Assembly: GCF_900188105.1 (NCBI RefSeq)
Contig: NZ_FZNP01000004.1
Location: 496,001-560,000, forward strand
DNA length: 64,000 bases
Source: Actinomadura mexicana
GTDB taxonomy: Bacteria; Actinomycetota; Actinomycetes; Streptosporangiales; Streptosporangiaceae
Direction of reading: 5' to 3'
Part shown: positions 54,201 to 61,918 of the stretch, piece by piece
Position numbering within the stretch: position 1 is the stretch's first letter
How the letters are laid out: the number at the start of each line of letters is the position of its first letter
Program-made: the position numbers and the translations under genes
The notes under the pieces: model-generated
What the model was told of the DNA's origin: nothing
Databases searched by the model: none
What the model saw: only the letters and a program-made list of their open reading frames with translations

Positions 54201-54598
54201 AGGCGCTGCGGACGGCACTGGAAGGGATCCTGCCGGAGTACATGGTGCCCCGCCATTACCTGGTCATCCAGAAGGTGCCGTTGAGCGCCAACGGCAAGGT
54301 CGACACCTCCGCACTCCCCGCACCGGCCGACCGGCCGGCCACCGAGAAGCGGACCGCCCCGCGCGACGACCTGGAACGGAAGCTGCTCGAATTCTGGCAG
54401 GAGGTCCTGCAGCGCGACGACTTCGGGATAGAGGACAACTTCTTCGAACTCGGCGGGGACTCACTGCACGCGATCGGAGTCCTGGAGCGGATCGGCAAGG
54501 AGTTCGGCACGGAGGAAAGTCAGGACGACGGGCTCCGCAGGCTGTTCGACAACCCCACCGTCGGCAGGCTGGCCGCCGCCATGCGCGGCGACGGTTAG
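51218..54598 (+). CDS. NRPS module Cy-A(Cys)-PCP with N-terminal TubC-type docking domain
   Basis: The 1126-residue product has residues 1-50 resembling the TubC docking domain (LDFFAELHRRGVRLRLADGRL). A heterocyclisation domain follows: PLTDIQHAYWVGR, and the DxxxxD motif as DMLIIDGFS in place of the HHxxxDG of condensation domains. The A domain has FTSGSTGRPKGV and NGYRIELGEI. By eye its code is D-L-F-N-M-S-L-I-W, two conservative changes from the cysteine code DLYNLSLIW. PCP has GGDSLHAI near 1081. It should condense the polyketide acyl chain with cysteine and cyclise to a thiazoline. There is no oxidase, epimerase or in-cis thioesterase domain. AGGAAGG precedes the ATG at 51218. Confidence 0.93.
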   Translation: MTLDFFAELHRRGVRLRLADGRLHVTARPGALTPELREELKLRRDELAEALARSGDVGERAVIEPRPGEWHEPFPLTDIQHAYWVGRTGAVELGGNSTHGYIEFDVADLDVPRLSAGLDKVVQRHGMLRAIVQPDGRQRILPEVPPYEIAVTDLSGMGTAEQEAGIARIRGELTHQVLPADRWPLFEVRATRLGDRRWRLHLSVDMLIIDGFSMGVLQRDWYRFYTRPDSAPDPVEVSFRDFVLADQDQRGGRRHAADKQYWLDRLDLLPAAPELPTAAQPGQLFRPRFTGHRERYPRDRWSALKEAARRRGVTPSAVLISAFADVLRLWSKRPDFTLNLTLFNRPPLHPQITEVIGDFTSTVLLEARAERDDSFTTRTGRLHRQLMDDLGHSSYSGVQLLRERARRLGGRPGAAMPVVFTSMIGFEPDGGPAETASLFGDVAYSMSQTPQVWLDHQVREDRGDLLISWDFVEQIFPAGMVGEMFAAHRSCLDRLSGDEGAWDRRELVTLPRSQAEERRRANDTATAVPERTLCDLVGERARRSPDSIAVIAADGRRTYRELIDEAHRLAHVLQSLGAAPDTLVGIVMPKGCEQVAAVLGVTRSGAAYLPVEPRWPAARREQVLRQGEVRVVVTTPRLREEMDWPDGITLVTLADAEVRGAESTEPAAGPRPQDLAYVIFTSGSTGRPKGVMIDHRAAANTVQDLNTRYRVCEGDRVLGLSALSFDLSVFDVFGLLAAGGAVVLPDPDRAQEPGHWSDLVDRHQVTLWNTVPALMRAWIDAHEPGGRAPGRKLRLVMMSGDWIPVSLPDRIRAIYPAAEVMSLGGATEASIWSVHYPIHEVDPEWSRIPYGKPLANQTLHVYNAWLEPSPLWVTGEIYIGGTGVARGYWADPQRTAERFIVHPATGARLYRTGDLGRYLPGGDIEFLGREDSQIKLNGYRIELGEIAAALRYRPGVRDAIAAVDTNPRTGRRQLVAYVVPAEGGPASGRPHPDAEALRTALEGILPEYMVPRHYLVIQKVPLSANGKVDTSALPAPADRPATEKRTAPRDDLERKLLEFWQEVLQRDDFGIEDNFFELGGDSLHAIGVLERIGKEFGTEESQDDGLRRLFDNPTVGRLAAAMRGDG

Positions 54599-54614
54599 GC
54601 ACGCCCGGCCGCAC

Positions 54615-54631
54615 GCCGGCGGGCCGCCGGC
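54615..54631. terminator. hairpin between convergent NRPS and thioesterase genes
   Basis: GCCGGCGG, G, CCGCCGGC is a perfect inverted repeat. It lies in the 32-bp gap and touches the thioesterase stop at 54631. It is a likely bidirectional terminator, with a tight loop. Confidence 0.5.
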
Positions 54632-55380
54632 TACCGCGCGGAGAGCGAGGACGAGATCACGTCGAGCAGGCCGGCCCGGCAGTCGTTGAGGTAGAAGTGG
54701 CCGCCCGGGTAGACGCGCAGATCGAACTTCCCGGTCGTGTGCCGGCCCCAGGCGGCCGCCTCGTCGATGCCCGTCTTCGGGTCGCGGTCGCCGACCAGGG
54801 CCGTGATGTCGCAGGTCAGCGGGGGCGCGGAGTCGAACCGGTACGTCTCGACGGCCGCGTAGTCGGCCCGTACCGTCGGCAGCGTGAGGTTCAGCAGTTC
54901 CTCGTCGGCCAGTATCCGCGGGTCGGTGCCGCCCAGCGAGCGGAGTTCGGCGAGGAACGCGGGGGTGTCCGCACGGTGGAGGTCCTCGTGGCGGTGCCGG
55001 GACGGTGCCCGCCGGCCGGAGGCGAACAGATGCGCCGGCCCGCGGCCTCCCTCCCGGGCGATCCGGGACGCCACCTCGAAGGCGACCACCGCTCCCATGC
55101 TGTGGCCGAAGAACGCGTAGGTCTCAGGCAGCCATGGGCCGAGCGCCCCGTGGATCCGGTCGGCCAACTCCGCGATGGTCCCGGCGCATCGCTCGCCGCC
55201 GCGGTCCTGGCGGCCCGGATACTGGACGGCCAGCAGCTCGATGCCCGGTCCGAGCGACCCCGACCATGGATAGAAGTAACTGGCGGCGCCGCCCGCGTGA
55301 GGGAAGCAGAACAGTCGTACTTCGCCCGGCACCCGTCCGAAGGAACGGATCCAACCGCCGCGATCGGGAGTGCTCACCAC
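54631..55380 (-). CDS. stand-alone (type II) thioesterase
   Basis: The product is about 249 residues, an alpha/beta hydrolase with LFCFPHAGGAASYF at the N-terminus, nucleophile elbow GHSMG near residue 96, and a C-terminal GGHFYLND catalytic His. Two adjacent GTG codons (55380 and 55377) can start it, with AAGGCGG upstream. Type II thioesterases clear stalled or misprimed acyl groups from carrier proteins. Because the NRPS protein lacks its own thioesterase domain, this one may also release the final thiazoline acid. Its stop faces the NRPS stop 32 bp away; its start is 8 bp after the dehydrogenase fusion gene. Confidence 0.9.
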   Translation of the reverse strand: MVSTPDRGGWIRSFGRVPGEVRLFCFPHAGGAASYFYPWSGSLGPGIELLAVQYPGRQDRGGERCAGTIAELADRIHGALGPWLPETYAFFGHSMGAVVAFEVASRIAREGGRGPAHLFASGRRAPSRHRHEDLHRADTPAFLAELRSLGGTDPRILADEELLNLTLPTVRADYAAVETYRFDSAPPLTCDITALVGDRDPKTGIDEAAAWGRHTTGKFDLRVYPGGHFYLNDCRAGLLDVISSSLSAR

Positions 55381-55388
55381 CGCCGCCT

Positions 55389-57506
55389 TCAGCTCAGGCC
55401 CAGTCCGCGCGCGATCAGTCCGCGCTGCACGTCGTTCGTCCCGCCGCCGAGGAAGGCGAGGATGGACAGCCGCAGGCCGTACTCGAAGATGCCCGCGCCC
55501 GGAGCCTCGCTCGTGCCGAGCGCCGCCTCGGGCCCGAGGATGTCGAGGGCGCCACGGCCGAACGAGTCCGCGACCTCCGCCACGAGCACCCCCGCCATCG
55601 ACGAGACGAGGCGCGCCTCGTGCGCAGGGCCCGACTGGGCACTCCTGGCCGCCTCGGCCAGCAGGAGCCCCGCCGCGTGCGTCTTGACCGCCAGGTCGCC
55701 CAGGCCGGCGCGCTTCTGCGAGCCGGGCGGCCCGACGGTGCCGTCCGGATCCGCGCGGACGGCCGCCACCAGCTCGTCGAACTGCCGCCGGGTCATCGCG
55801 GCGAGGCGGCCGGCCAGCATGAGCCGTTCGCCGGTGAGGGTGTCAGTGATCACCTGCCAGCCGCGGTTCACACCGCCGACGCGCGCGCGGTCGGCCACCC
55901 GGACCCGGTCGAGGTCGACGGTGCAGGTGACCTGCCCGGACAGGGCCCGATGCCGGCGCGTCGTGATGCCCGGTGCCGCCATCGGAACGATGAACATGCT
56001 GATGCCGGCGAGGGCCGGCCTCGCGTCCTGATCGGTGCGTGCGGCCAGCCAGATGTACTCCGCCGTGTGGGCGTTGGTGATCCATGTCTTGGTCCCGCTG
56101 ATCACCCAGTCCTCGCCGTCCCGGACCGCGACCGTCTTCAGCGACGACAGGTCAGAGCCCGCGTCAGGCTCGCTGTATCCCAGGCAGAAGGTCAGCTTCC
56201 CCTCGCGTATCAGCGGCAGGTACTTCCCCTTCTGCTCCGCCGTCCCGTGTTCGACGACGGGCTCGCCGATCACCGATACGGCGGCCATCGCGTTGGTGAC
56301 CGGCAACTGGTGATAGGCGGCCTCGTCCTGGAGCGCGAGCTGCTCGGTGAGCGTCGCGCCGCTCCCGCCGTCCGCCGCGGGCCAGGTCATGCCGAACCAG
56401 CCGCGTGCGGCCATCGCCGCCACCACCGCGGGATCGTCCTCCTCATCGATCAGCCTCGGACGAGAGGACACCTCGGCGCAGAAGGAACGGACCTGGTCCC
56501 GAAGCGCCACCGCACCCGGATCGGTGTCCGCGGACGGAAGGCCGGCGCCGGTCCCCACCAGCACGTCGGCGACGGTTCCCTGCGGCGGCGCATATGCCTG
56601 CAGGCGCACGATGTCGGCGTGGACCCGGCGGAAGAGCCACGGAGCGTCGTGCTCCTCGTAATACCCGGTCGCGCCGAGGGTGTGGTGAGCACCGACCTGG
56701 ACGAGCGGTGCGGCGGCGGCCGCGTGCGAGACCGCGAGTTCCGCCGAGAAGGCCCAGTCCGGCGAACGCGCGTCGTACCGGCGCATGGTGTCCTCGACGA
56801 GGAGTTCCCCTGCGACGAGGTCGATCTCGCGAGAGGCCGTGCGCTGCTGGACCGCGCCGAAGCCTCCGATCGGCCGGCCGAACTGCCGGCGGCGTTTCGC
56901 GTGGGCCACGGACTGGTCGTGAGCGTGCCGGGCGGCGGCCAGGGCACGCACCGCCAGGCCCAGCCTGAGCAGGGACAGCGCCTGCCCGGCCCGCACGGGG
57001 TCGATCTCGATTCCGGCCTCGGGTCCGCCCAGGTGAAGCCGGGCCCACGATGGCATCGCCAGCCCGGGCTGCGGGATCGCGTCGTCCACCGGGCACACCG
57101 ACGCCCGCCCGCCCGCGGCCGGCAGGGCCAGCACATGTGAGGCGGCCATGCCGCTCTCCACGCACGACACCGCCGGTGTCGCCGGGCCGGGTACCACCAG
57201 GATCCGCATGGTCCCGGCCGCGATGTCGGCCGCGGTGCCCGGGACGGCGGCCAGCAGGAGCGCGGCGACGAAGCCGTCCATCACCGGCAGCGGGCAGGCG
57301 GCCGCTCCGGTCGCCCGGGTGAGGGCGAGTACCGCGGCGAGCGGGTCGCCGTCACCGAAGGCGAACCAGCCCTGGGCCGCCGCGGACCTCCAGAGCCCGA
57401 CCAGGTCCGCGTCCGACGCCGAATCCGGAAATCGCCATTGCCGGGTCAGCAGTTCCGCGGCCTCGGCGGGGACTCGCTCCATATCAGTCGCAACGGGCAT
57501 CCGCAT
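55389..57506 (-). CDS. tandem fusion of two acyl-CoA dehydrogenase domains
   Basis: The product is about 705 residues, roughly twice the usual ACAD length. The N-terminal half (about 1-310) has the C-terminal ACAD pattern AKRRRQFGRPIGGFGAVQQR and HTLGATGYYEEHDAPWL, but its N-terminal part is short. The second half (about 330-705) is complete: MTWPAADGGSGAT, LGYSEPDAGSDLSSLKT, ISGTKTWITNA and GGGTNDVQRGLIARGLG. Fused pairs resemble the heteromeric alpha/beta FadE dehydrogenases of actinobacteria, in which only one subunit is catalytic. ATG 57506 is the likely start, with 57500 as alternative. Next to the thioesterase and behind a TAGGGGT element, it probably desaturates the polyketide or aromatises the thiazoline. 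Confidence 0.85.
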   Translation of the reverse strand: MRMPVATDMERVPAEAAELLTRQWRFPDSASDADLVGLWRSAAAQGWFAFGDGDPLAAVLALTRATGAAACPLPVMDGFVAALLLAAVPGTAADIAAGTMRILVVPGPATPAVSCVESGMAASHVLALPAAGGRASVCPVDDAIPQPGLAMPSWARLHLGGPEAGIEIDPVRAGQALSLLRLGLAVRALAAARHAHDQSVAHAKRRRQFGRPIGGFGAVQQRTASREIDLVAGELLVEDTMRRYDARSPDWAFSAELAVSHAAAAAPLVQVGAHHTLGATGYYEEHDAPWLFRRVHADIVRLQAYAPPQGTVADVLVGTGAGLPSADTDPGAVALRDQVRSFCAEVSSRPRLIDEEDDPAVVAAMAARGWFGMTWPAADGGSGATLTEQLALQDEAAYHQLPVTNAMAAVSVIGEPVVEHGTAEQKGKYLPLIREGKLTFCLGYSEPDAGSDLSSLKTVAVRDGEDWVISGTKTWITNAHTAEYIWLAARTDQDARPALAGISMFIVPMAAPGITTRRHRALSGQVTCTVDLDRVRVADRARVGGVNRGWQVITDTLTGERLMLAGRLAAMTRRQFDELVAAVRADPDGTVGPPGSQKRAGLGDLAVKTHAAGLLLAEAARSAQSGPAHEARLVSSMAGVLVAEVADSFGRGALDILGPEAALGTSEAPGAGIFEYGLRLSILAFLGGGTNDVQRGLIARGLGLS

Positions 57507-57553
57507 TTTCCACATTGTTCGCGACGTTCGGCCGCAGCCGTACCCGTATCCGA

Positions 57554-57566
57554 CCCCTATTCGGGG
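57554..57566 (-). promoter_or_regulatory. palindromic CCCC-N5-GGGG element, TAGGGGT family
   Basis: CCCCTATTCGGGG lies 48-60 bp upstream of the ACAD fusion start, in a 114-bp gap after the beta-helix gene. Read toward the gene it is CCCCGAATAGGGG followed by TCGG. With the preceding A its first bases match 468-480 in front of the double methyltransferase gene. AACAAT about 35 bp downstream could be a -10. Confidence 0.5.
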
Positions 57567-57620
57567 CGGCCGGGCTCGGCACGGGCGAGACACCGGCCTC
57601 GGAGCGGGTGGCCGCGCGGG

Positions 57621-59666
57621 TCAGCGCTGGAGCTGCGGGGTGAACGCCGCCGCGCGGGCGTAGAGCTTGTACAGCTTGAACTGGCCGGCGAAGGAGAGGC
57701 CGCAGGCGTTGTCGAGGACGCTGGTCGCCTTCCGGTTGCTGAGGGTGGTGCCGCGTGCCCCGGGGTGGTCGATCTGGCCGCCCATGAACACCTGCATCCG
57801 GGTGAGCATGTGGTCGCGCTGGGCGGTGTCCATCTCGTGCCAGGAGTGGCAGGTCACCGCCGCGAGAAGGGCGTCGTTGAGCTCTCCCGCCGCGCCGTGC
57901 TCGTGGTCGTCGGCGGGCGCCGCCCTCCCTGCGGCCGGGGACGTGAACCAGGGGCACGGGCCGCCGGGCTTCAGGTCGGTCATGCAGACGAGCAGTTCGG
58001 CCTCGTTCCCGAGATTGCCGAGACCGATGCTCAGCCAGGGGATCCTGCCGTTCAGGCAGTCCGGCAGGTTCTTCGGGGAACCGGTCGCGTCGCCGTTGGA
58101 GTACCAGCAGTTGCCCACGTTGCCGGGGAAGGCGTCCCACCAGAAGTCCACGCCATTGCCGGACATCGTGTTGCCGTGGAAGGAGTTGCGGTGGGACGTG
58201 GAGAGCTTCAGCGGGTCGCAGCCGGTGATGGGCCCGTTCCCGGGCCCGCAGACGAAGGCGTCGGGGACGGCGAACAGCATGGCGCCGCGCCTCTTGTTGT
58301 CACGGAACCGGTTGTCGCGGACGACGTTGTCGTCGCCGCCCGCGATCCACATGCCGGTGCCGACGGGGACCGGCACCGACGGCACCACGTCGCTGCCGGG
58401 CAGGTAGGGGTTGAAGTTGTTGGAGTAGAAGTCGTTCTTCTCGATCAGGTCGCCCTGCTGCGGGAAGCCGGGGTGCCCCGCCGCGGTGAACACGTCGGTC
58501 GTGAAGCCGAGCCCGTTGCCGTAGAAGTTGTTGTGGTGCAGCCAGGTGCCGCTGCCGTCCGTGCCCGAGTAGCCGCTGGTGTTGTGGTGGGAGTCGCAGT
58601 AGCGGATCTCCTGGCTGTAGCGGGCCGTCGGGTAGAACTTCGGGTCGCGGCCGGCCGAGGTCTTGGCGCCCGACCCCGGATAGAGCCCGGAGTCGCCGTT
58701 GCCCGCCGCCTCGCAGTTCTGCATCACGCCGTGGTCCTCGACGAAGGTGAGCACGCCGTACTCGCCCGCGTAGAAGGTCTTGAAGCGGTCGAGCAGGTAC
58801 CCGTTGCTCTCCAGGACGTAGATGTCGTGCTCCTCGGCGTGCCGGACGGTCACGTTCCGCAGGACGAACCCGTCGGCCCGGTCGGCGCGGATGCCCACGT
58901 CCTTGGCCGAGCGGCGCGGGCCGCCGTTGCCGGACGAGGGGTCGCCGGCCTCCACCACCACGTCGTCCGCGCTGACGCCGGACCCTTCGAGCTGGAGGTT
59001 GCAGCGCACGCACGCGCCCCGGTTGGGGATGCCGTGCCGGTCGACCAGCGGCGGGTCCGGGTCCTTTCCGGAGCCGGGCGAACGGCCCAGCACGGCGATG
59101 AGGTTGGCGTCGTTCTGGCACATGTGCTCGCCGAGGTAGGAGTAGGCCCCCGTGCTCAGCTTGTACGGGTCGCACGCCTTGTCGTGCGTGGGCTTCGCGC
59201 GCGAGGTGGGCTCGGTGTAGACGCCCGGCAGGACGACGACCCGGTCGTTGTTGCCCGAGTCGGTCACCGCGGGCTGGATCTCGCCGTACCGGCACCGCGA
59301 GGCCAGCGCCCGGTTGATCCGCGTGAGCTCCCGCGCCTCCGCGGCGCTGAACCGCCGGTGGTCGTGCGGCCGGATGTCGTAGCCCGACTTCCGCGCCCGC
59401 CTGATCGAGGCGTCCAGCCGCTTGAGCGAGTCGGGGCGGCACACCACCCGGGTCGTGCTGCCCTTGGCCGTCCCGATCGACGAGGCCAGGCTCCTGGCCT
59501 CGGGCACCGAGCCGCCCGCGCACGGGCTGACCGAGCAGTCAGGGCCGGGCAGCGGCCAGTACGAGGGACGCTCGATGTGCGCGTCCGCGCTCGCCGTCAG
59601 CCCGAGGACCAGCCCGGACGCGGTGGCGACGATCAACCAGAGCCTGCCGAGAACCCGTCTGCCCAT
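57621..59666 (-). CDS. secreted right-handed parallel beta-helix protein
   Basis: The 681-residue product starts with a Sec-type signal peptide: MGRRVLGR, a hydrophobic stretch, and a probable cleavage after ASADA near residue 29. The body has the Asn/Asp/Gly-rich ladder of parallel beta-helix repeats: VRHAEEHDIYVLES, NCEAAGNGDSGLY, LHHNNFYGNGLGF, and VRDNRFRDNKRRG. About a dozen Cys residues suggest disulfides outside the cell. This fold occurs in polysaccharide lyases, hydrolases and NosD/CASH proteins; no catalytic residues can be assigned. It is upstream of the ACAD gene on the same strand but separated by a promoter-like region, so it is probably not part of the pathway. Confidence 0.8.
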   Translation of the reverse strand: MGRRVLGRLWLIVATASGLVLGLTASADAHIERPSYWPLPGPDCSVSPCAGGSVPEARSLASSIGTAKGSTTRVVCRPDSLKRLDASIRRARKSGYDIRPHDHRRFSAAEARELTRINRALASRCRYGEIQPAVTDSGNNDRVVVLPGVYTEPTSRAKPTHDKACDPYKLSTGAYSYLGEHMCQNDANLIAVLGRSPGSGKDPDPPLVDRHGIPNRGACVRCNLQLEGSGVSADDVVVEAGDPSSGNGGPRRSAKDVGIRADRADGFVLRNVTVRHAEEHDIYVLESNGYLLDRFKTFYAGEYGVLTFVEDHGVMQNCEAAGNGDSGLYPGSGAKTSAGRDPKFYPTARYSQEIRYCDSHHNTSGYSGTDGSGTWLHHNNFYGNGLGFTTDVFTAAGHPGFPQQGDLIEKNDFYSNNFNPYLPGSDVVPSVPVPVGTGMWIAGGDDNVVRDNRFRDNKRRGAMLFAVPDAFVCGPGNGPITGCDPLKLSTSHRNSFHGNTMSGNGVDFWWDAFPGNVGNCWYSNGDATGSPKNLPDCLNGRIPWLSIGLGNLGNEAELLVCMTDLKPGGPCPWFTSPAAGRAAPADDHEHGAAGELNDALLAAVTCHSWHEMDTAQRDHMLTRMQVFMGGQIDHPGARGTTLSNRKATSVLDNACGLSFAGQFKLYKLYARAAAFTPQLQR

Positions 59667-59866
59667 CAGTCGACCCTCGTCCCGGAGGTCTCGGCCAAGC
59701 GCTTGCTCGACCTACGGCCCCACGAATCACGAAATTTGAGTGAGATTCACGTTCAATCTAGCCGCGTGCCGGTCGGAAGATCCCGCCCATCGTCCACAAG
59801 CGGTCACCACCGCCCCGCCGGGCCGGCGCGAGTACGATGGCGCCGCAGTCGGGGGGAGGTCTCCTT
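59667..59866. other. divergent intergenic region with an AT-rich imperfect palindrome
   Basis: This 200-bp gap contains GAATCAC (59724-59730), a 9-bp AT-rich centre, and GTGAGATTC (59740-59748). The arms pair except for one extra G. It may be an operator or promoter for the beta-helix gene. No gene is seen. Confidence 0.35.
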
Positions 59867-60739
59867 GTGAACGGCTGGGCCCTCTCGCTCGTGCTCGTCG
59901 CCGCCGTCGTGCACGCGTTCTGGAACTTCTCCGCGAAACGGGTCGGCGACGGAGGAGCGCCCTTCGTCTTCCTCTACTACACCGTTTCGGCCATTGTGTT
60001 CGCCCCCGCGGCGGCGGTCTTCCTGATGCTGGACCCCCAGCGTCCGCAGTGGACATGGCTGCTCGCCGCGCTGGTGACCGCCGCCCTGCACGTGGCGTAC
60101 GGAATCGTGCTGCAGCGCGGGTACGCCGTCGGCGACCTGTCGGTCGTCTATCCCCTGGCCAGGGGTACCGGGCCGCTGCTGTCGGTGCTGGTGGCGGTCC
60201 TCTTCCTCGGCGAGGACCCCGGCCTGCCGGGGCTGGTCGGCGCTCTCCTGGTGATCGCCGGCGTCCTGGTCGTCAGCGGCGGCGCACCGGCGGAGGGCGG
60301 CGCGCCGCCCGCGCGGCGCCGCGCGGGCGTCTTCTACGGCGTGCTGACCGGGGTCATGATCGCGGGCTACACGCTGTGGGACGCGCATTCGGTGACGGAA
60401 CTGGCGATCCCGCCGATGGTCTACTTCGGCTCCGGCGCGCTCGCCCAGAGCCTGCTCCTCGCTCCGCAGGCGTTGCGGGAGCGGGCGCGGGTCGCCCGGC
60501 TGTGGCGCGAGCACCGGCGCGAAGTGCTCACCATCGGCCTGCTGTCGCCGGTGGCATACCTGCTCGTGCTCTTCGCGCTCCGGATCGCGCCGGTCAGCCT
60601 GGTCGCCCCCGCCCGCGAGCTGAGCATCGTGCTCGGCGGACTGGCCGCGTGGCGGGTGCTCGGCGAGACGAACGCCGTCCGCCGCCTGGCGGGCTCGGTC
60701 GTGGTGCTGGCCGGGATCGCCGCCATCGCGATGGCCTGA
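59867..60739 (+). CDS. EamA/DMT-family permease
   Basis: The 290-residue membrane protein has ten hydrophobic segments in two EamA repeats. The first begins WALSLVLVAAVVHAFWNFSAK; the second follows GVFYGVLTGVMIAGYTLWD. GTG 59867 is chosen because GGGGGGAGG (59851-59859) lies 7 bp upstream; an in-frame ATG at 59837 would precede that site. The family exports metabolites such as amino acids or nucleosides, but the substrate here is unknown. It is convergent with the oxidoreductase gene at 60762. Confidence 0.85.
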   Translation: MNGWALSLVLVAAVVHAFWNFSAKRVGDGGAPFVFLYYTVSAIVFAPAAAVFLMLDPQRPQWTWLLAALVTAALHVAYGIVLQRGYAVGDLSVVYPLARGTGPLLSVLVAVLFLGEDPGLPGLVGALLVIAGVLVVSGGAPAEGGAPPARRRAGVFYGVLTGVMIAGYTLWDAHSVTELAIPPMVYFGSGALAQSLLLAPQALRERARVARLWREHRREVLTIGLLSPVAYLLVLFALRIAPVSLVAPARELSIVLGGLAAWRVLGETNAVRRLAGSVVVLAGIAAIAMA

Positions 60740-60761
60740 CTCCGGGCGGACCCGCCCGCGG

Positions 60762-61742
60762 TCAGAGGGCGATGGCGACTTTGCCCCGGGCGTGGCCGCG
60801 CTCGATGTAGCGGAGGGCCGCGGGGAGTTCGGCGAACGGGTAGGTCCGGTCGATGACGGGCGTGACCTGATCCCGCTCCATCAGCCCGGCCAGGAACCGC
60901 AGGTCCGCGGAGTTGGGTTTCCAGCCGACGGAGTCGATGCGCTGGCTGACGAAGGGCGAGGCCAGAGCCCCGCGGACGATCTGCCCCGCGGGGCCGAGCA
61001 GCCCGCCGCGCGGCGAGGCGATGCCGCCCACGATCACCAGCGTGCCGCGGGACGTCAGGCAGCGCCGCAGTTCGGCGAGCGGCCGGTCGCCCACGATGTC
61101 CATGAGCAGGTCGTACCCTCCCTTCCGCGCCGTGAAGTCCTCGCGGGTGTAGTCCACGACGTGGTCCGCGCCCAGGGAGCGGACCAGTTCCAGGTTGCGG
61201 GTGCTGCACACGCCGGTGACCTCGGCACCGAACGCCTTGGCGAGCTGGACGGCGAACGTCCCGATCCCGCCGGAGGCCCCGTTGACGAGGACCCGCTGCC
61301 CGGCGGAGATCCTCCCCGTGTCCCGCAGACCCTGCAGCGCGGTGTGCGCGGCCATCGACACCGACGCCGCCTGCTCGAAGGCGAGGCGGGCGGGCTTGAC
61401 GGCCAGCCGGTCCTGCGGGACGGCGACGGCCTCGGCGAACGAGCCCAGGCGGACCTCTCCGAAGACCTCGTCGCCGGGGCGGAGCCCGGTCACCGCGCCG
61501 CCCGTCCGCTCCACGACGCCCGCGAGGTCGGCGCCGAGGACGAGGCCCGGTCTCGGCCGCCGCAGGCCGCAGCTGAGCCGCACCAGCTTGGGGTCGGCCC
61601 GCATGTGACGCCAGTCGTAGGGGTTGACGGACGCCGCCCGTACCCGGACGAGCACCTCGTCAGGAGCGATGTCGGGTTCGTCGACGTCCTTGAGGGCCAG
61701 CACGTCGGCCGGGCCGTAGCGGTCCCAGGTCCAGGCCTTCAT
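60762..61742 (-). CDS. zinc-independent quinone oxidoreductase / NAD(P)-dependent MDR-family reductase
   Basis: The 326-residue medium-chain reductase has the N-terminal MKAWTWDRYGPADVLAL, the nucleotide-binding loop VLVNGASGGIGTFAVQLAK near residue 145, and HVVDYTREDF. It lacks the Cys/His zinc ligands of alcohol dehydrogenases. Such enzymes reduce quinones or alpha,beta-unsaturated ketones. The ATG at 61742 has GGGAGGGAAGG upstream. Three 13-bp operator boxes precede it, and a TetR gene lies just behind on the same strand, so it is probably a substrate-inducible detoxification unit and not part of either biosynthetic cluster. Confidence 0.88.
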   Translation of the reverse strand: MKAWTWDRYGPADVLALKDVDEPDIAPDEVLVRVRAASVNPYDWRHMRADPKLVRLSCGLRRPRPGLVLGADLAGVVERTGGAVTGLRPGDEVFGEVRLGSFAEAVAVPQDRLAVKPARLAFEQAASVSMAAHTALQGLRDTGRISAGQRVLVNGASGGIGTFAVQLAKAFGAEVTGVCSTRNLELVRSLGADHVVDYTREDFTARKGGYDLLMDIVGDRPLAELRRCLTSRGTLVIVGGIASPRGGLLGPAGQIVRGALASPFVSQRIDSVGWKPNSADLRFLAGLMERDQVTPVIDRTYPFAELPAALRYIERGHARGKVAIAL

Positions 61743-61785
61743 GGCGGCCTTCCCTCCCGAGGGCGCGGGGGCCGCATCCGTCGTC

Positions 61786-61834
61786 GTACGCCGTAAGGTT
61801 CTCATACGCTGTAAGGTAATCGTACGCCGTAAGG
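61786..61834. promoter_or_regulatory. three 18-bp-spaced TetR operator boxes upstream of the oxidoreductase
   Basis: GTACGCCGTAAGG at 61786-61798, ATACGCTGTAAGG at 61804-61816, and GTACGCCGTAAGG at 61822-61834 repeat with an exact 18-bp period. The core TACG-C-CGTA is a 9-bp palindrome. A fourth version, GTACACGGTAAGG, lies in front of the tetR gene at 62657. The array ends 44 bp upstream of the oxidoreductase start. Confidence 0.8.
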
Positions 61835-61918
61835 CAGTCAAGGCCCGGCGGGGCGGACTTCCGGTGAGGGGACTTCGGCGAGGGGACGTCCGGGGCGCTC
61901 GCGGGCGACCGGAAAGGG

